A model generated the notes under the pieces. The model saw nothing but the letters and a program-made list of their open reading frames with translations. It was not told the origin of the DNA and did not search any database. This document shows positions 21,003-28,583 of a stretch of DNA of 43,560 nucleotides, piece by piece (within the stretch, counting starts at the first letter, position 1; the number at the start of each line of letters is the position of its first letter). This DNA is from Streptomyces mutabilis. GTDB taxonomy: Bacteria > Actinomycetota > Actinomycetes > Streptomycetales > Streptomycetaceae. The position numbers and the translations under genes were made by a program. The stretch lies in assembly GCF_014649815.1 (NCBI RefSeq), contig NZ_BMTT01000032.1:1-43560 (forward strand). Direction: 5' to 3'.

Positions 21003-21195
21003 GTGGTGCTCTCTCGTGGTGCCTGCGTGGTGGGTGGAGGTCGGCGACGCGGTGTCCTGCCTCCCACGCCGCTGCTGCGGTCACCGCGGCGGCCGCGAGG
21101 AGCAGACGGGTCAGGGGGTGGCCGGTACCGACGTGGGCGGCGGCCCGGGCAGCGCGGTGCTGCGCGGCCCGGGCCGCCTGTATGAGGTGCGGCAT
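20995..21195 (-). CDS. Small single-span membrane protein (66 aa)
   Basis: ATG 21195-21193 overlaps the upstream stop as TGATG. An Ala/Arg/His-rich N-terminus is followed by one membrane segment (LTRLLLAAAAVTAAAAWEAG) and a basic His/Pro-rich tail. Low-complexity composition lowers confidence, but coupling on both sides supports it. Confidence 0.55.
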   Translation of the reverse strand: MPHLIQAARAAQHRAARAAAHVGTGHPLTRLLLAAAAVTAAAAWEAGHRVADLHPPRRHHERAPHV

Positions 21196-21635
21196 CAGAT
21201 CCCGAGGGCCATGCAGGCGTCGCACGTCCAGGCCGTGGCCGCCGTGCCACCGGCGTGCGCGTTCGTCGGCGCCGGGGCGGCACCGAACACGCCGCCGCAC
21301 ACGTCGCACTGCATCCCGGTGTTCGCCGTGGCGGGCGCGGGAGCGACGGAAGAGGGCGGGCAGTTGTTCGGGTCGCAGTTCCACCGGCCGCAAAGCGGGC
21401 AGGAGTCGTCGGCCATCACCGGGCGGTACAAGGTGAGCACCGGCTGCCGCTCGTAGCCGGGCATCATCTCCTGGAGCGTGCGGCGCGCGCGGCGCTCGGC
21501 GGGGATGCGGCTGTCGGCCTGGCGGGCCATCCGCGCCAGGAGGTCACCGAGCTGGCGGTGCGCGGCACTGGCGCCGGTGTGGGGTGCGGCCACTGTCGTA
21601 CGGGCCACGGTCCGTGTCATGATCGCTGCGGTCAT
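21195..21635 (-). CDS. Double zinc-knuckle protein (146 aa)
   Basis: It starts at ATG 21635-21633 (MTAAIMTRTVARTT) with GGAG upstream. The helical middle (LGDLLARMARQADSRIPAERRARRTLQEMMPGY) is followed by CPLCGRWNC...C and CDVC...CDAC, two zinc sites. The longer frame to 21779 lacks a ribosome site and covers the stem-loop at 21663-21696. Nucleic-acid or protein binding is probable; target unknown. Confidence 0.7.
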   Translation of the reverse strand: MTAAIMTRTVARTTVAAPHTGASAAHRQLGDLLARMARQADSRIPAERRARRTLQEMMPGYERQPVLTLYRPVMADDSCPLCGRWNCDPNNCPPSSVAPAPATANTGMQCDVCGGVFGAAPAPTNAHAGGTAATAWTCDACMALGI

Positions 21636-21662
21636 AGGGGACTCCAGATCCTTGAATGACCA

Positions 21663-21696
21663 GACAGCCCCGGAGCTCTCACCTTCCGGGGCTGTC
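21663..21696 (-). terminator. Stem-loop upstream of the zinc-knuckle gene
   Basis: Perfect 12-base arms GACAGCCCCGGA (21663-21674) and TCCGGGGCTGTC (21685-21696), ten-base loop. Confidence 0.7.
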
Positions 21697-21782
21697 ACCT
21701 GTGACCGGCCGGACGGCCAGCCACGGCCCGGCTCCCGCCCCTCGACGCTCTGGTGGGGTGGGAGCTGGACCGTGGCCATCCG

Positions 21783-22058
21783 TCAGGCAGCCGGGGCGTA
21801 CGCGGTCCGGGCGGGCCGGACCAGGTAGTCGGACGTCGTCCAGACGCTCCCGACCGCGAACGGCTGGCCGTCGGGGCGGAGGGTGTCGCGGACGATGAGG
21901 GCCCACCGAGCGGCCCGGTGCAGCAGCTGCGCCGCTTCGGCCGGGTCGGTGATGAGGGCCAGGACCTCGAAGCGGCCGTCAACGTTGGAGTAGATGGCGC
22001 CCCGGAGACGGGGGCCGATCTCCTCCTGGACGCTCGGGCGGGATGGGATGCTGTGCAT
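21783..22058 (-). CDS. Hypothetical protein (91 aa; alternative 148-aa start)
   Basis: With ATG 22058-22056 (GGAGAGG upstream) it encodes MHSIPSRPSVQEEIGPRLRG... with a beta-rich core (AIYSNVDGRFEVLALITD), a helix (AEAAQLLHRAARWALIVRDTL) and FAVGSVWTTSDYLV. The frame stays open to GTG 22229-22227, which has a strong GAGGAGG site five bases upstream. The extra 57 residues are Pro/Arg/Cys-rich and cover a long hairpin, so the short form is preferred. The upstream GTG may be a real alternative start or a leader. Function unknown. Confidence 0.65.
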   Translation of the reverse strand: MHSIPSRPSVQEEIGPRLRGAIYSNVDGRFEVLALITDPAEAAQLLHRAARWALIVRDTLRPDGQPFAVGSVWTTSDYLVRPARTAYAPAA

Positions 22059-22087
22059 GCGGGTCGTCCTCTCCGAAAGGGTGACCA

Positions 22088-22127
22088 GCGACAGAACCCC
22101 AGGGCTGCATCCCCTGGGGTTCGTCGC
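22088..22127 (-). terminator. Long stem-loop
   Basis: GAACCCCAGGG (22094-22104) pairs with CCCTGGGGTTC (22112-22122). The stem continues outward with GCGAC/GTCGC across a one-base bulge, giving 16 pairs. Confidence 0.7.
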
Positions 22128-22269
22128 GTGAGTGCGTCCTGAGCACTCCGTCGTGCGCTGTCCGGGCCCTGAGGGGCGGACAGTGCACGGCGGGCAGCTC
22201 AGGCTGCGGGGATCGGTGGGAATGGGCACGTGGTCCTCCTCAACGGATGCTGGACTGCTGTACGAGCTG

Positions 22270-22312
22270 CCACGGCCCCGGCCGCCCCTCTGCGGGGTGG
22301 CCGGGGCCGTGG
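22270..22312 (-). terminator. 19-base-pair stem-loop after the first operon gene
   Basis: Arms 22270-22288 and 22294-22312 (CCACGGCCCCGG... with ...CCGGGGCCGTGG) pair over 19 positions with one mismatch, five-base loop. It lies 20 bases beyond the stop of gene 22332-22940. Confidence 0.7.
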
Positions 22313-22331
22313 TCGTTCGTCCGGAGCAGCT

Positions 22332-22940
22332 TCAGCTCGTGCGACGCACGGGATGCAGTGTCTTGAGCGGCACCGGCGGGGCACCCAGCGGCACGGCACC
22401 GGCGGGCAGCTGCGCGCGGCGGATGTCGGTGTCGCGCACCGTGGACGCGGTCGCCGCCCACTGTTCCGTGCGCAGTCGCCACAGAGGCCGGCCGTCGCCG
22501 GGCTCGTCGGCCGTAGGCGTCTGCTTCTGTGCGGCGATCTGACTTACGGCCGGGGCGACCGCGACCTTGGGCCGTCGCCGCACGGTGGTCCGGCGGCGGT
22601 GCACGGTCTCCGAGTTGCCGTCCGTCAGGCGCTCCTCCCACTTCCGGACCGTGACGTCGACCGTGACCAGGCGGTTGCTGCCCAAGCGGCAGCGGACGGC
22701 CCCGTCCTTGCCCGCGCGGCCGGTGTCGTGCGGCACGACCTTGGGCCTCTTGGTCTGGAGGCCGGTGATCGGCACCCACGTCTCGCAGTCGGGGCAGACC
22801 AGCGACGCACAGGCGGGACGCAGGTCGTACTGGTGGGGTCGGAGGGTGGAGAGGACCAGCGCCGGGCGGGCGTTGACGGTGCGGGAGCGGGTCCGGCTCC
22901 GGCGGGGGCGGGCGGTGCGCTCAAGGGTCGACGCAGACAT
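22332..22940 (-). CDS. Conserved-looking protein with CxxC motif, first gene of the minus operon (202 aa)
   Basis: ATG 22940 has GAGGAG seven bases upstream. The basic N-terminus (RTARPRRSRTRSRTVNAR) is followed by a core LSTLRPHQYDLRPACASLVCPDCETWVPITGLQTKRPKVVPHDT with C..C-x2-C, and a basic C-terminus. It is probably a zinc-containing DNA- or RNA-binding protein, but no named family was recognised. As the promoter-proximal gene opposite the GntR regulator, it is expected to be the first target of that regulator. Confidence 0.7.
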   Translation of the reverse strand: MSASTLERTARPRRSRTRSRTVNARPALVLSTLRPHQYDLRPACASLVCPDCETWVPITGLQTKRPKVVPHDTGRAGKDGAVRCRLGSNRLVTVDVTVRKWEERLTDGNSETVHRRRTTVRRRPKVAVAPAVSQIAAQKQTPTADEPGDGRPLWRLRTEQWAATASTVRDTDIRRAQLPAGAVPLGAPPVPLKTLHPVRRTS

Positions 22941-23297
22941 TTGAACTCCTCACGGACGGAGCGGCGGGGGCGCGGGTCGCGATGCTCTCTCCGCCCTCCG
23001 GGCCGCACGACACGAGGCCGGCGTCCCGCAGGACAGACAGCGCACAGCGCTGCGACGTGCACACAAGTCGTCGCGGCCGTCAGGCTCCGGGGGAGTTCGA
23101 TGGTGCTCTCGCGCCCTCGGTGACCCGAGGACTACCCCGGCCGCCTCGAAGGGCGGACGACTACTGCGGTCCTGCTGATGCTCACTCGGTGCTCCCGGAG
23201 GATCACCGACGCACATACATCAGGTTGCATCAGTTGCTCTCAGGTGTCAAGCGGTATAGTGAGGCACCCGGAAAAAAGTTGAAGGAGGCGAAGGCAC
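22941..23297. promoter_or_regulatory. Divergent intergenic region between the transfer operon and GntR gene
   Basis: This 357-base stretch has no convincing gene; frames crossing it are Arg/Pro/Ser shadows. It must hold the start of the 23-kb operon and the GntR promoter. Repeated CATCAG-GTTG/CAGTTG/CAGGTG motifs at 23218-23246 could be regulator contacts. A clear minus-strand promoter could not be picked out. Confidence 0.6.
23234..23260 (+). promoter_or_regulatory. Promoter candidate for the GntR gene
   Basis: TATAGT (23255-23260) is a good -10 hexamer, with TTGCTC (23234-23239) 15 bases upstream, slightly short of ideal spacing. It precedes an AT-richer leader (GGAAAAAAG) and a strong GAAGGAGG ribosome site (23281-23288) before the ATG at 23298. 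Confidence 0.55.
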
Positions 23298-24056
23298 ATG
23301 TCAGGGCCACCCCGAGCCGACAATCGGCCGCCGTACGCGCGGATCGCGGGCCACTACCGCGACCTGATTAGCTCTGGGGAGCTCTCGCCGGGTGACCTCC
23401 TGCCCAGCATCAAGACGCTGGCGACCGAGTGGGAAGTCAGCACAGCCACCGCAGACCGGGCGATGCGACTGCTGCGTGAAGAGAAGCTCGTGCAGGGCAT
23501 CCCTGGCGTCGGCACCGAGGTGATGGCGCGACCCATCTCCCTGTCCTCCGGAGCAGAACGCCACGACCGCAGCGGTAGAACGCAGTCGTCGTGGGGAGTT
23601 GGCGAGAAGTCGTCCGGCCACACCGCCGGCATAGTCGAGGCTCCCGAAGACGTGGCCGCGGTCCTGGATATTCCGCCTGGTGACGACGTGATTCGCCGTA
23701 GTCGCGTCTACCGGGACGGTCATGGGATCGTCTCCCACTCCACGTCATGGATCCCAGCGGAGTTCGCCCAGGCCGTCCCCGAGTTGACTCGAAGCAAGCG
23801 GCTCAAGGGTGGGCTGTCACTCGACTTGATCGCTCGGGCAACCGGGCGGCATGCCGTGAAGCGTGTGGATGAGGAGACGGCTCGCATCGCGACGAACCGC
23901 GACCTCGAGCTCTTGGAGCTCGAGGCTGGCACCGTCGCAGCGATCCTGGTGCTAACCGCGCGCTTCCTGGACGCCGACGGCGAGCTGCTGGAGTACGGCG
24001 TGGACTTGGGCGCCCCGGGACGCACCCGTCGCACGACGTCAGAGGTGCTGCGATGA
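23298..24056 (+). CDS. GntR-family repressor with UTRA domain (KorSA-like position)
   Basis: This 252-residue protein has an N-terminal winged helix typical of GntR (PPYARIAGHYRDLISSGELSPGDLLPSIKTLATEWEVSTATADRAMRLLREEKLVQGIPGVGTEV, residues 11-75). A UTRA/HutC-type effector domain follows (PPGDDVIRRSRVYRDGHGIVSHSTSWIPAEFA... to RFLDADGELLEYGVD). In Streptomyces plasmids GntR-UTRA proteins such as KorSA and TraR repress transfer genes. Its divergent position next to the minus-strand operon suggests the same role (inference). The start ATG has GAAGGAGG nine bases upstream. It overlaps the kinase gene by ATGA. Confidence 0.9.
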   Translation: MSGPPRADNRPPYARIAGHYRDLISSGELSPGDLLPSIKTLATEWEVSTATADRAMRLLREEKLVQGIPGVGTEVMARPISLSSGAERHDRSGRTQSSWGVGEKSSGHTAGIVEAPEDVAAVLDIPPGDDVIRRSRVYRDGHGIVSHSTSWIPAEFAQAVPELTRSKRLKGGLSLDLIARATGRHAVKRVDEETARIATNRDLELLELEAGTVAAILVLTARFLDADGELLEYGVDLGAPGRTRRTTSEVLR

Positions 24057-24763
24057 CCACGCAGAACGGCACCGCTCTCGACGAAACGCTCACCTCCTGC
24101 CTCGAAGCCCGCCTCAGCCAGCTCCTTCGAGCCGAGCACACCGACACCCTCACATTGGAAGGACGATTCGAGATCACGCGCATCGCCGCCGCCTTGTCCG
24201 GCCGACCGGACCCTGCACCTCGCGCGATCCTCATGTCCGGTCTCCAGGGCTCTGGCAAGACCACCCTCGCCCGCGCCCTGGAGAAGGCCGGCTTTCGACG
24301 CCTGTGCCCTGACGAGGAGATGTTCCGCCGCTACGGCCACTACGGCAGGGACTTTCCCCGCGGCGAGTTCAGGGTCCGGGAAGCGCCCGTACTCAAAGAC
24401 ATCGCCCTCGAGCTCCAGGACCTCCTGACGGCCGGACGCGACACCGTGGTCGACCACGGCTTTTGGACCCCAGAAGAGCGAGCCCAGTGGGCAGCGACCG
24501 TGATGGAGGCTGGGGGCGAGCCTATTCTCATCTACTTGCCTGTGCCGCATGAGGTGCGCTGGGACCGAATCCGGAAGCGCAACGAGCAGTCGCTGGTCGA
24601 TGCGAACAGCATCGAATTCAGTGAGGAGGACCTGCTCAGGCACGCGGGCCGCTTCCGCCCGCCGACCGCTGATGAGCCACACATCGTGTACGACGGTCAT
24701 CCAGAGAACGTGCTGGCCGTGCTCCGCCGTGCACGTCCACTCATGGATAGCGGCCCCCATTGA
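24053..24763 (+). CDS. P-loop kinase of the AAA_33 / zeta-toxin-like type (236 aa)
   Basis: Walker A GLQGSGKTT (residues 63-71) is followed by RLCPDEEMFRRYG and TVVDHGFWTPEERAQWAA, then a LID-like RIRKRNEQS. The set matches small nucleotide or polynucleotide kinases (AAA_33) found beside regulators in Actinobacteria. The phosphate acceptor is unknown. It is translationally coupled to the GntR gene (ATGA), so regulator and kinase are made together. It is distinct from the operon kinase at 6110-7090, which has an added C-terminal domain. Confidence 0.82.
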   Translation: MTTQNGTALDETLTSCLEARLSQLLRAEHTDTLTLEGRFEITRIAAALSGRPDPAPRAILMSGLQGSGKTTLARALEKAGFRRLCPDEEMFRRYGHYGRDFPRGEFRVREAPVLKDIALELQDLLTAGRDTVVDHGFWTPEERAQWAATVMEAGGEPILIYLPVPHEVRWDRIRKRNEQSLVDANSIEFSEEDLLRHAGRFRPPTADEPHIVYDGHPENVLAVLRRARPLMDSGPH

Positions 24764-24846
24764 CCCCTACCTCCCACACGCAGCTCCCGGCACTTGATGA
24801 CCATGACCGTGCTCGCATCCTGCAACTGCGGAAAGTGACATCGGCC

Positions 24847-24867
24847 GGTGACATTCGGAATGTCACC
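24847..24867. promoter_or_regulatory. 21-base palindrome, operator candidate
   Basis: GGTGACATT and AATGTCACC flank CGG. Additional half-sites lie on both sides: GTGACAT at 24835-24841 and TTGTCACC at 24873-24880. It is placed 130 bases before the XRE-type regulator and downstream of the kinase gene, the usual place for autoregulation. Confidence 0.65.
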
Positions 24868-24998
24868 ACCACTTGTCACCTCCGCGCGATCAAGAAGGCG
24901 TGCCATGCTCGGCCGCAGAAGGCCTGCTTCCGCTCTGCGGGCATCCCCCTGTCGGGGCGGAGGCTGCGCCGCTAGACCATACGGAGAAGGGGGTTTTG

Positions 24999-26231
24999 AT
25001 GCCTGACGAGCGTCCTGACTGGGCTCGCCGGATGGTGGAGGAGCGTGCTGCTCGTGAGTGGTCGCAGACCGACGCGGTGCGCGCGCTGATGGTTCGGCTC
25101 CCGGTCGACCAAGTCGTGAGCGAGCAGGACCTCCTCCGCCAGTGGAAGCGGTGGGAGGCCGGCGAGGCACAGCCAACGAAGTACCGGTCGGCAATCGCTC
25201 AGACCTTCGGTACGACCACAGGCGCCTTCTTCCCTGAGCGGAGCCGCCGCGACGGCCGCGCCGAGGTCTTGCAGGTCAGCGGTATGGACACCGTGGACAT
25301 CATCGCCCGGCTGCGGGCCTCAGACGTGGACGTCGCAACGCTTGATGCGCTGCGGATCACGGCGGACCGGCTGTGCTGCGAGTACGCGTACATGCCCGCC
25401 GACCAGCTGCTCACGGAAGGCAAGGCATGGTTGGCCCGGGTCGTCGGACTCCAGCACCAGCGCGTCAGCCTGGCGCAGCACCGCGAGATCGTCGCCCTCG
25501 CCGGGAAGCTGGCGCTCCTGGTGGGCTGCGTCGAGTACGACTCCGGGCGCCCACGCGATGCGGAGGCGACTCGGCAGGCGGCGCTGATGCTCGGTCAGGA
25601 GTCCGGCGAGCTGAGTGTGCAGGGCTGGGCGCACGAGATGCGCGCCTGGTTCTCCCTGACCCGGGGCGACTACCGCGGCGTCATCGCGGCCGCGGAGGCT
25701 GGCATCTCCGTGGCACCGAACGAGAGCGTGGCCGCGCAGTTGTACGCGCAGCAGGCGAAGGCGTGGGCGCGGCTAGGGGACCGGTCACAGACCGAGGTGG
25801 CGCTGGACAAGGGGCGTCAGCTCCTGGAGCGACTGTCGTACCCGGAGAACATTGAGGACCACTTCGTCGTCGACCCTGGCAAGTACGACTTCTACCGGAT
25901 GGACGCACTACGCAGGGTGGGAGAAAACCGCCTCGCGGAGCAGTTGGCGAACGAGGTGATCCGGGCTGGGACGGACTTCGACGGCACGGAGCGCTCGCCC
26001 ATGCGGAACGCGGAGGCCCGGGTCACCCTCGGTGTTGTCGCGGCCCGAGAAGGCGATCTTGACACCGCACTCGCGTACGGGGAGAAGGCGCTCGCCGGCG
26101 ACCGCAAGTCGCTGCCCTCGCTCGCGATGGTAGCCGCCGACCTCGGACAGGCCCTCCAGGCACACTACGCCAACGCCAGTGAGGCCCAGGCATTCGTCGC
26201 TCACCTTCGCGAACTGCGGGGTGACCAGTGA
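24999..26231 (+). CDS. XRE-type regulator with TPR-like repeats (410 aa)
   Basis: It starts at ATG 24999 (MPDERPDWARRMVEERAARE) behind GGAGAAGGGGG; longer frames upstream cross the operator region. The N-terminal 70 residues form a helix-turn-helix module (WSQTDAVRALMVRL...LLRQWKRWEAGEAQPTKYRSAIAQTFGTTTGAFFP), as in large Streptomyces XRE regulators. The rest is alpha-helical with TPR-like units (LAGKLALLVGCVEYDSGRPRDAEATRQAALMLG, RGDYRGVIAAAEAGISVAP, ARLGDRSQTEVALDKGRQLLERL, AREGDLDTALAYGEKAL). Such TPR parts often sense peptides or proteins; the ligand is not known. Confidence 0.85.
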   Translation: MPDERPDWARRMVEERAAREWSQTDAVRALMVRLPVDQVVSEQDLLRQWKRWEAGEAQPTKYRSAIAQTFGTTTGAFFPERSRRDGRAEVLQVSGMDTVDIIARLRASDVDVATLDALRITADRLCCEYAYMPADQLLTEGKAWLARVVGLQHQRVSLAQHREIVALAGKLALLVGCVEYDSGRPRDAEATRQAALMLGQESGELSVQGWAHEMRAWFSLTRGDYRGVIAAAEAGISVAPNESVAAQLYAQQAKAWARLGDRSQTEVALDKGRQLLERLSYPENIEDHFVVDPGKYDFYRMDALRRVGENRLAEQLANEVIRAGTDFDGTERSPMRNAEARVTLGVVAAREGDLDTALAYGEKALAGDRKSLPSLAMVAADLGQALQAHYANASEAQAFVAHLRELRGDQ

Positions 26232-26419
26232 CTCTTCCGTACGCGCGGTATCTCCGAGCGCACCTCCTTCTGGTGAGTGATGGGGATGTTGCACTCCTGG
26301 CTCAGCGCGAACTACCTGATTCATTGCGTGGAGTGACACGGCATCACCGCGAGTTTGCGACACGGGATACCCAGGCGGCTCACAACGTCCGCGGAGGAGT
26401 AGCGTGGCCTCAACATTGA
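26228..26419 (+). CDS. Short downstream frame (63 aa), possibly a truncated gene
   Basis: It starts GTG 26228, overlapping the regulator stop as GTGA, and reads MTLPYARYLRAHLLLVSDGDVALLAQRELPDS before losing obvious structure. The beginning looks like the first beta strands of a larger enzyme (NUDIX-like proteins often start this way), so this may be a remnant. The evidence is the overlap and the composition of the first 35 residues only. Confidence 0.4.
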   Translation: MTLPYARYLRAHLLLVSDGDVALLAQRELPDSLRGVTRHHREFATRDTQAAHNVRGGVAWPQH

Positions 26420-26421
26420 TC

Positions 26422-26464
26422 AAAAAAGCGAAGGCCCCCGCGACCTTAGGCAAGTCGAGGGGGC
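26422..26464 (-). terminator. Terminator-like hairpin with a minus-strand U-run
   Basis: GCCCCCGCGAC (26434-26444) pairs with GTCGAGGGGGC (26454-26464), one mismatch. On the minus strand it is followed by TTCGC and then six T (opposite 26422-26427). It can act in both directions, but the U-run is on the minus side, where no gene is visible to the right. Confidence 0.55.
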
Positions 26465-26655
26465 GGGCCGCAGGACATTGTCGAAGGTGTCCGACGGCCA
26501 GCCGACCACCCTTTTCAGCAAGGTCAAGGTGATCGACATGGTCCAGGGTACCCGTACCCGTCACCAGACACACTGCACCCCGCCGTGGCATCAGCAGCGC
26601 GTGAGCGATCGCTGGTCCTTCGACGGGGTGTTTGTGCTGCCCGTGCATACCCCTT

Positions 26656-26722
26656 GCCCCCTTTGTCGAGGGGGCGGGATGACGTAGTCGTCAAGGGCGG
26701 CGCCCGCTATGCGGGTCCTTGA
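26656..26722. other. Structured non-coding segment
   Basis: Two strong stems follow each other: GCCCCC/GGGGGC (26656-26661, 26670-26675), and TCAAGG...CCCGC-TAT-GCGGG-T-CCTTGA (26691-26722). The 646-base gap 26420-27065 contains no convincing gene; these stems and a run of short dyads are its main content. Confidence 0.45.
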
Positions 26723-27065
26723 GCCGCCGGGACGCCCGGCCACCTCGGTGACTGCAATTCACCTCGGCTGATGACGTCCCATCTGCCACCGGAAGGGCTT
26801 GGGAGGCCCTCCGCAGGGATTGTCCGCCCGGTTGGGAGCCGGTCGAACAGTTCGATCTTGGTTCTCGGTGAACCACGAAGCGCCAAAGAGCCCTTCGTTA
26901 TGCCCTCTCACTGCCAGAGAGAAGGACAGACCTCATGTTGCAGCATCGTGTTGCTCTTTGTCAGCCCATCCATGCCCTGATAGCCCCATTTGTGACGTCT
27001 TCCTGGTCACAGTTTCACTCCCAACCGCGTATCTGGCCTGCCGGGCACCCGACTGCGAGCGTCTC

Positions 27066-28574
27066 GTGAGCGCCGTGGCGGCACCAGCCACCGTGCTGCT
27101 CCCTTCCCCGCGTTCGTCGGTCAACGACGACGCCATCTCCGTGCTGCCCGGCGTATTCGTGCCCGAGGCGGCGCAGTGGCTGCCGATGTCGTCGGGCCGG
27201 ATCGCGTCGGACGGCTACTCCTGGATGCAGGCAGTCCACTGGGTGGCTGGGTCCGGGCTCTACAAGCCGCGGAGGCACAGGTCGCACGGCCCGCGCAGCT
27301 TCGGACCAACGACCGTGCGCGTCGCCCAGGAGCTCGCGCAGCTCGTCCCATGCCGTCCGGGAATCGAGTACCTGGTGCGCCGCACCGGCCTGTCCGAGCG
27401 GTCGGTGGAGTACCACCTGGCGATGCTGCGGGAGACCGGGCTGCTCGCGTACATCGTCAAAGGCACCCGGGTCCGCGGTGAGGGGGCGCTGGCCAGCGAG
27501 TTCGCGCGGATGATCCCGGTGGAGTTCGACGCCGCGCTGGGAATCCGCACGGTGCGGCGGGATGAGGATGCTCCGGCGTACACGCGGGCGGCGTCCGGGA
27601 TCGCGGAGTCCGGCCGGGAGCTGATGGCGAAGCTGGCGAAGAAGGCGTCGCGGAAGGTGCGCAAGCCGCGCTCGAAGACGTCGTCGAAGGCCCCGGCGAG
27701 GGGTGCCCGGAAGGGTGCTGAGCAGGGGGTTGTGACGGCTGTTTCGGATGAGGCCCGTTGCACCCCAATGCAGGTCGGTACCTCAACTGTTTCTTCTGCG
27801 GGTGGTACTTCCTTCCCCCCTGAGAGCAAGCTCGCAAGCGGGGATGCCAAGTCCCCCACCCCGAAGAAGTCGAAGGCGAAGGCCGGCGGCCGCCGGAAGC
27901 TGAACGTCGTCGGGCGCCGCTTCCAGCTGGCCCGTGAGCTCACCCAGGAGCTGGACTGGCTGCGCGGCTGCTCTGTGGCCCGGATCGCCTGGGTGGCCCG
28001 GGGCGTGGCTGATGCCGGATGGACCGTGACCGACGTGAAGGGCTGGCTGCACCTGCGCGGCGAGGCGGCCCGGGTCCGCCGTGGCTCGGGTCTGCTTGCC
28101 GTGCTGCTGGCCGGTGCGGAGACAGTCCTCGACACCCCGGCCAAGCGGGCCGACGCCGTCGAGCAGTGGCGCGGTGCCCAGGAAGCCGCCCGCCGCCACC
28201 GCATCCAGCAGGTCCGCGCCCGCACCGAGCGCTACGAGGGCGACTGGGATGCCCCGACCAGCCGCGCCGTCCAGCGGCAGGTCGACGAGGCGTTCGCCGC
28301 CTCGTTCCGGCCCAAGCCCTGGGCTGCCGCGCCCGACACGGAGGCCCTGCCCGAGGTGTCCGGCGTGGGCGGCCTCGAGGACGACGTGGTGGCCGAGGCC
28401 CGTGCGGAGGCCCGGCAGCGGCTGATGGTCGGCGACACCTCGCTGATCACCGTGGCGGTCGACGCCATGGGCCGCGAGACCGCAGAGCAGCTCTACGGCG
28501 CCGACCTGGTGCGCCGCGCTCTGCAGCTGGCGAGCGGCGCCCGCAGCTCGCTGATGACGTACGGACGCCGGTAG
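27066..28574 (+). CDS. Winged-helix DNA-binding protein, candidate replication or regulatory protein (502 aa)
   Basis: The folded part begins around residue 50 (GYSWMQAVHWVAGSGLYKPRRHRSHGPRSFGPTTVRVAQELAQL). A clear helix-turn-helix follows (IEYLVRRTGLSERSVEYHLAMLRETGLLAYI, about 100-130). A Lys/Arg/Ser-rich linker (185-275) leads to a helical C-terminal half (FQLARELTQELDWLRGCSVARIAWVARGVADAGWTVTDVKGWLHLRG...). GTG 27066 is chosen as the first reasonable start; the ribosome site is weak and later starts are possible. Location next to a DciA-like gene and tap-tpg suggests a replication initiator or its regulator, which is inference. Confidence 0.75.
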   Translation: MSAVAAPATVLLPSPRSSVNDDAISVLPGVFVPEAAQWLPMSSGRIASDGYSWMQAVHWVAGSGLYKPRRHRSHGPRSFGPTTVRVAQELAQLVPCRPGIEYLVRRTGLSERSVEYHLAMLRETGLLAYIVKGTRVRGEGALASEFARMIPVEFDAALGIRTVRRDEDAPAYTRAASGIAESGRELMAKLAKKASRKVRKPRSKTSSKAPARGARKGAEQGVVTAVSDEARCTPMQVGTSTVSSAGGTSFPPESKLASGDAKSPTPKKSKAKAGGRRKLNVVGRRFQLARELTQELDWLRGCSVARIAWVARGVADAGWTVTDVKGWLHLRGEAARVRRGSGLLAVLLAGAETVLDTPAKRADAVEQWRGAQEAARRHRIQQVRARTERYEGDWDAPTSRAVQRQVDEAFAASFRPKPWAAAPDTEALPEVSGVGGLEDDVVAEARAEARQRLMVGDTSLITVAVDAMGRETAEQLYGADLVRRALQLASGARSSLMTYGRR

Positions 28575-28583
28575 GAGGCCGAG

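Noticed and set aside
22982-23371. Plus-strand frame across the divergent promoter region
   Set aside because: Overlaps the GntR ribosome site and start; no structure.
24760-24975. Plus-strand frame of 71 codons between kinase and XRE regulator
   Set aside because: TTG start without ribosome site, and it runs through the palindromic operator.
26478-26687. Plus-strand frame of 69 codons in the 26.4-27.0 kb gap
   Set aside because: GTG start without ribosome site, ends in a strong hairpin, no family; too weak to call.
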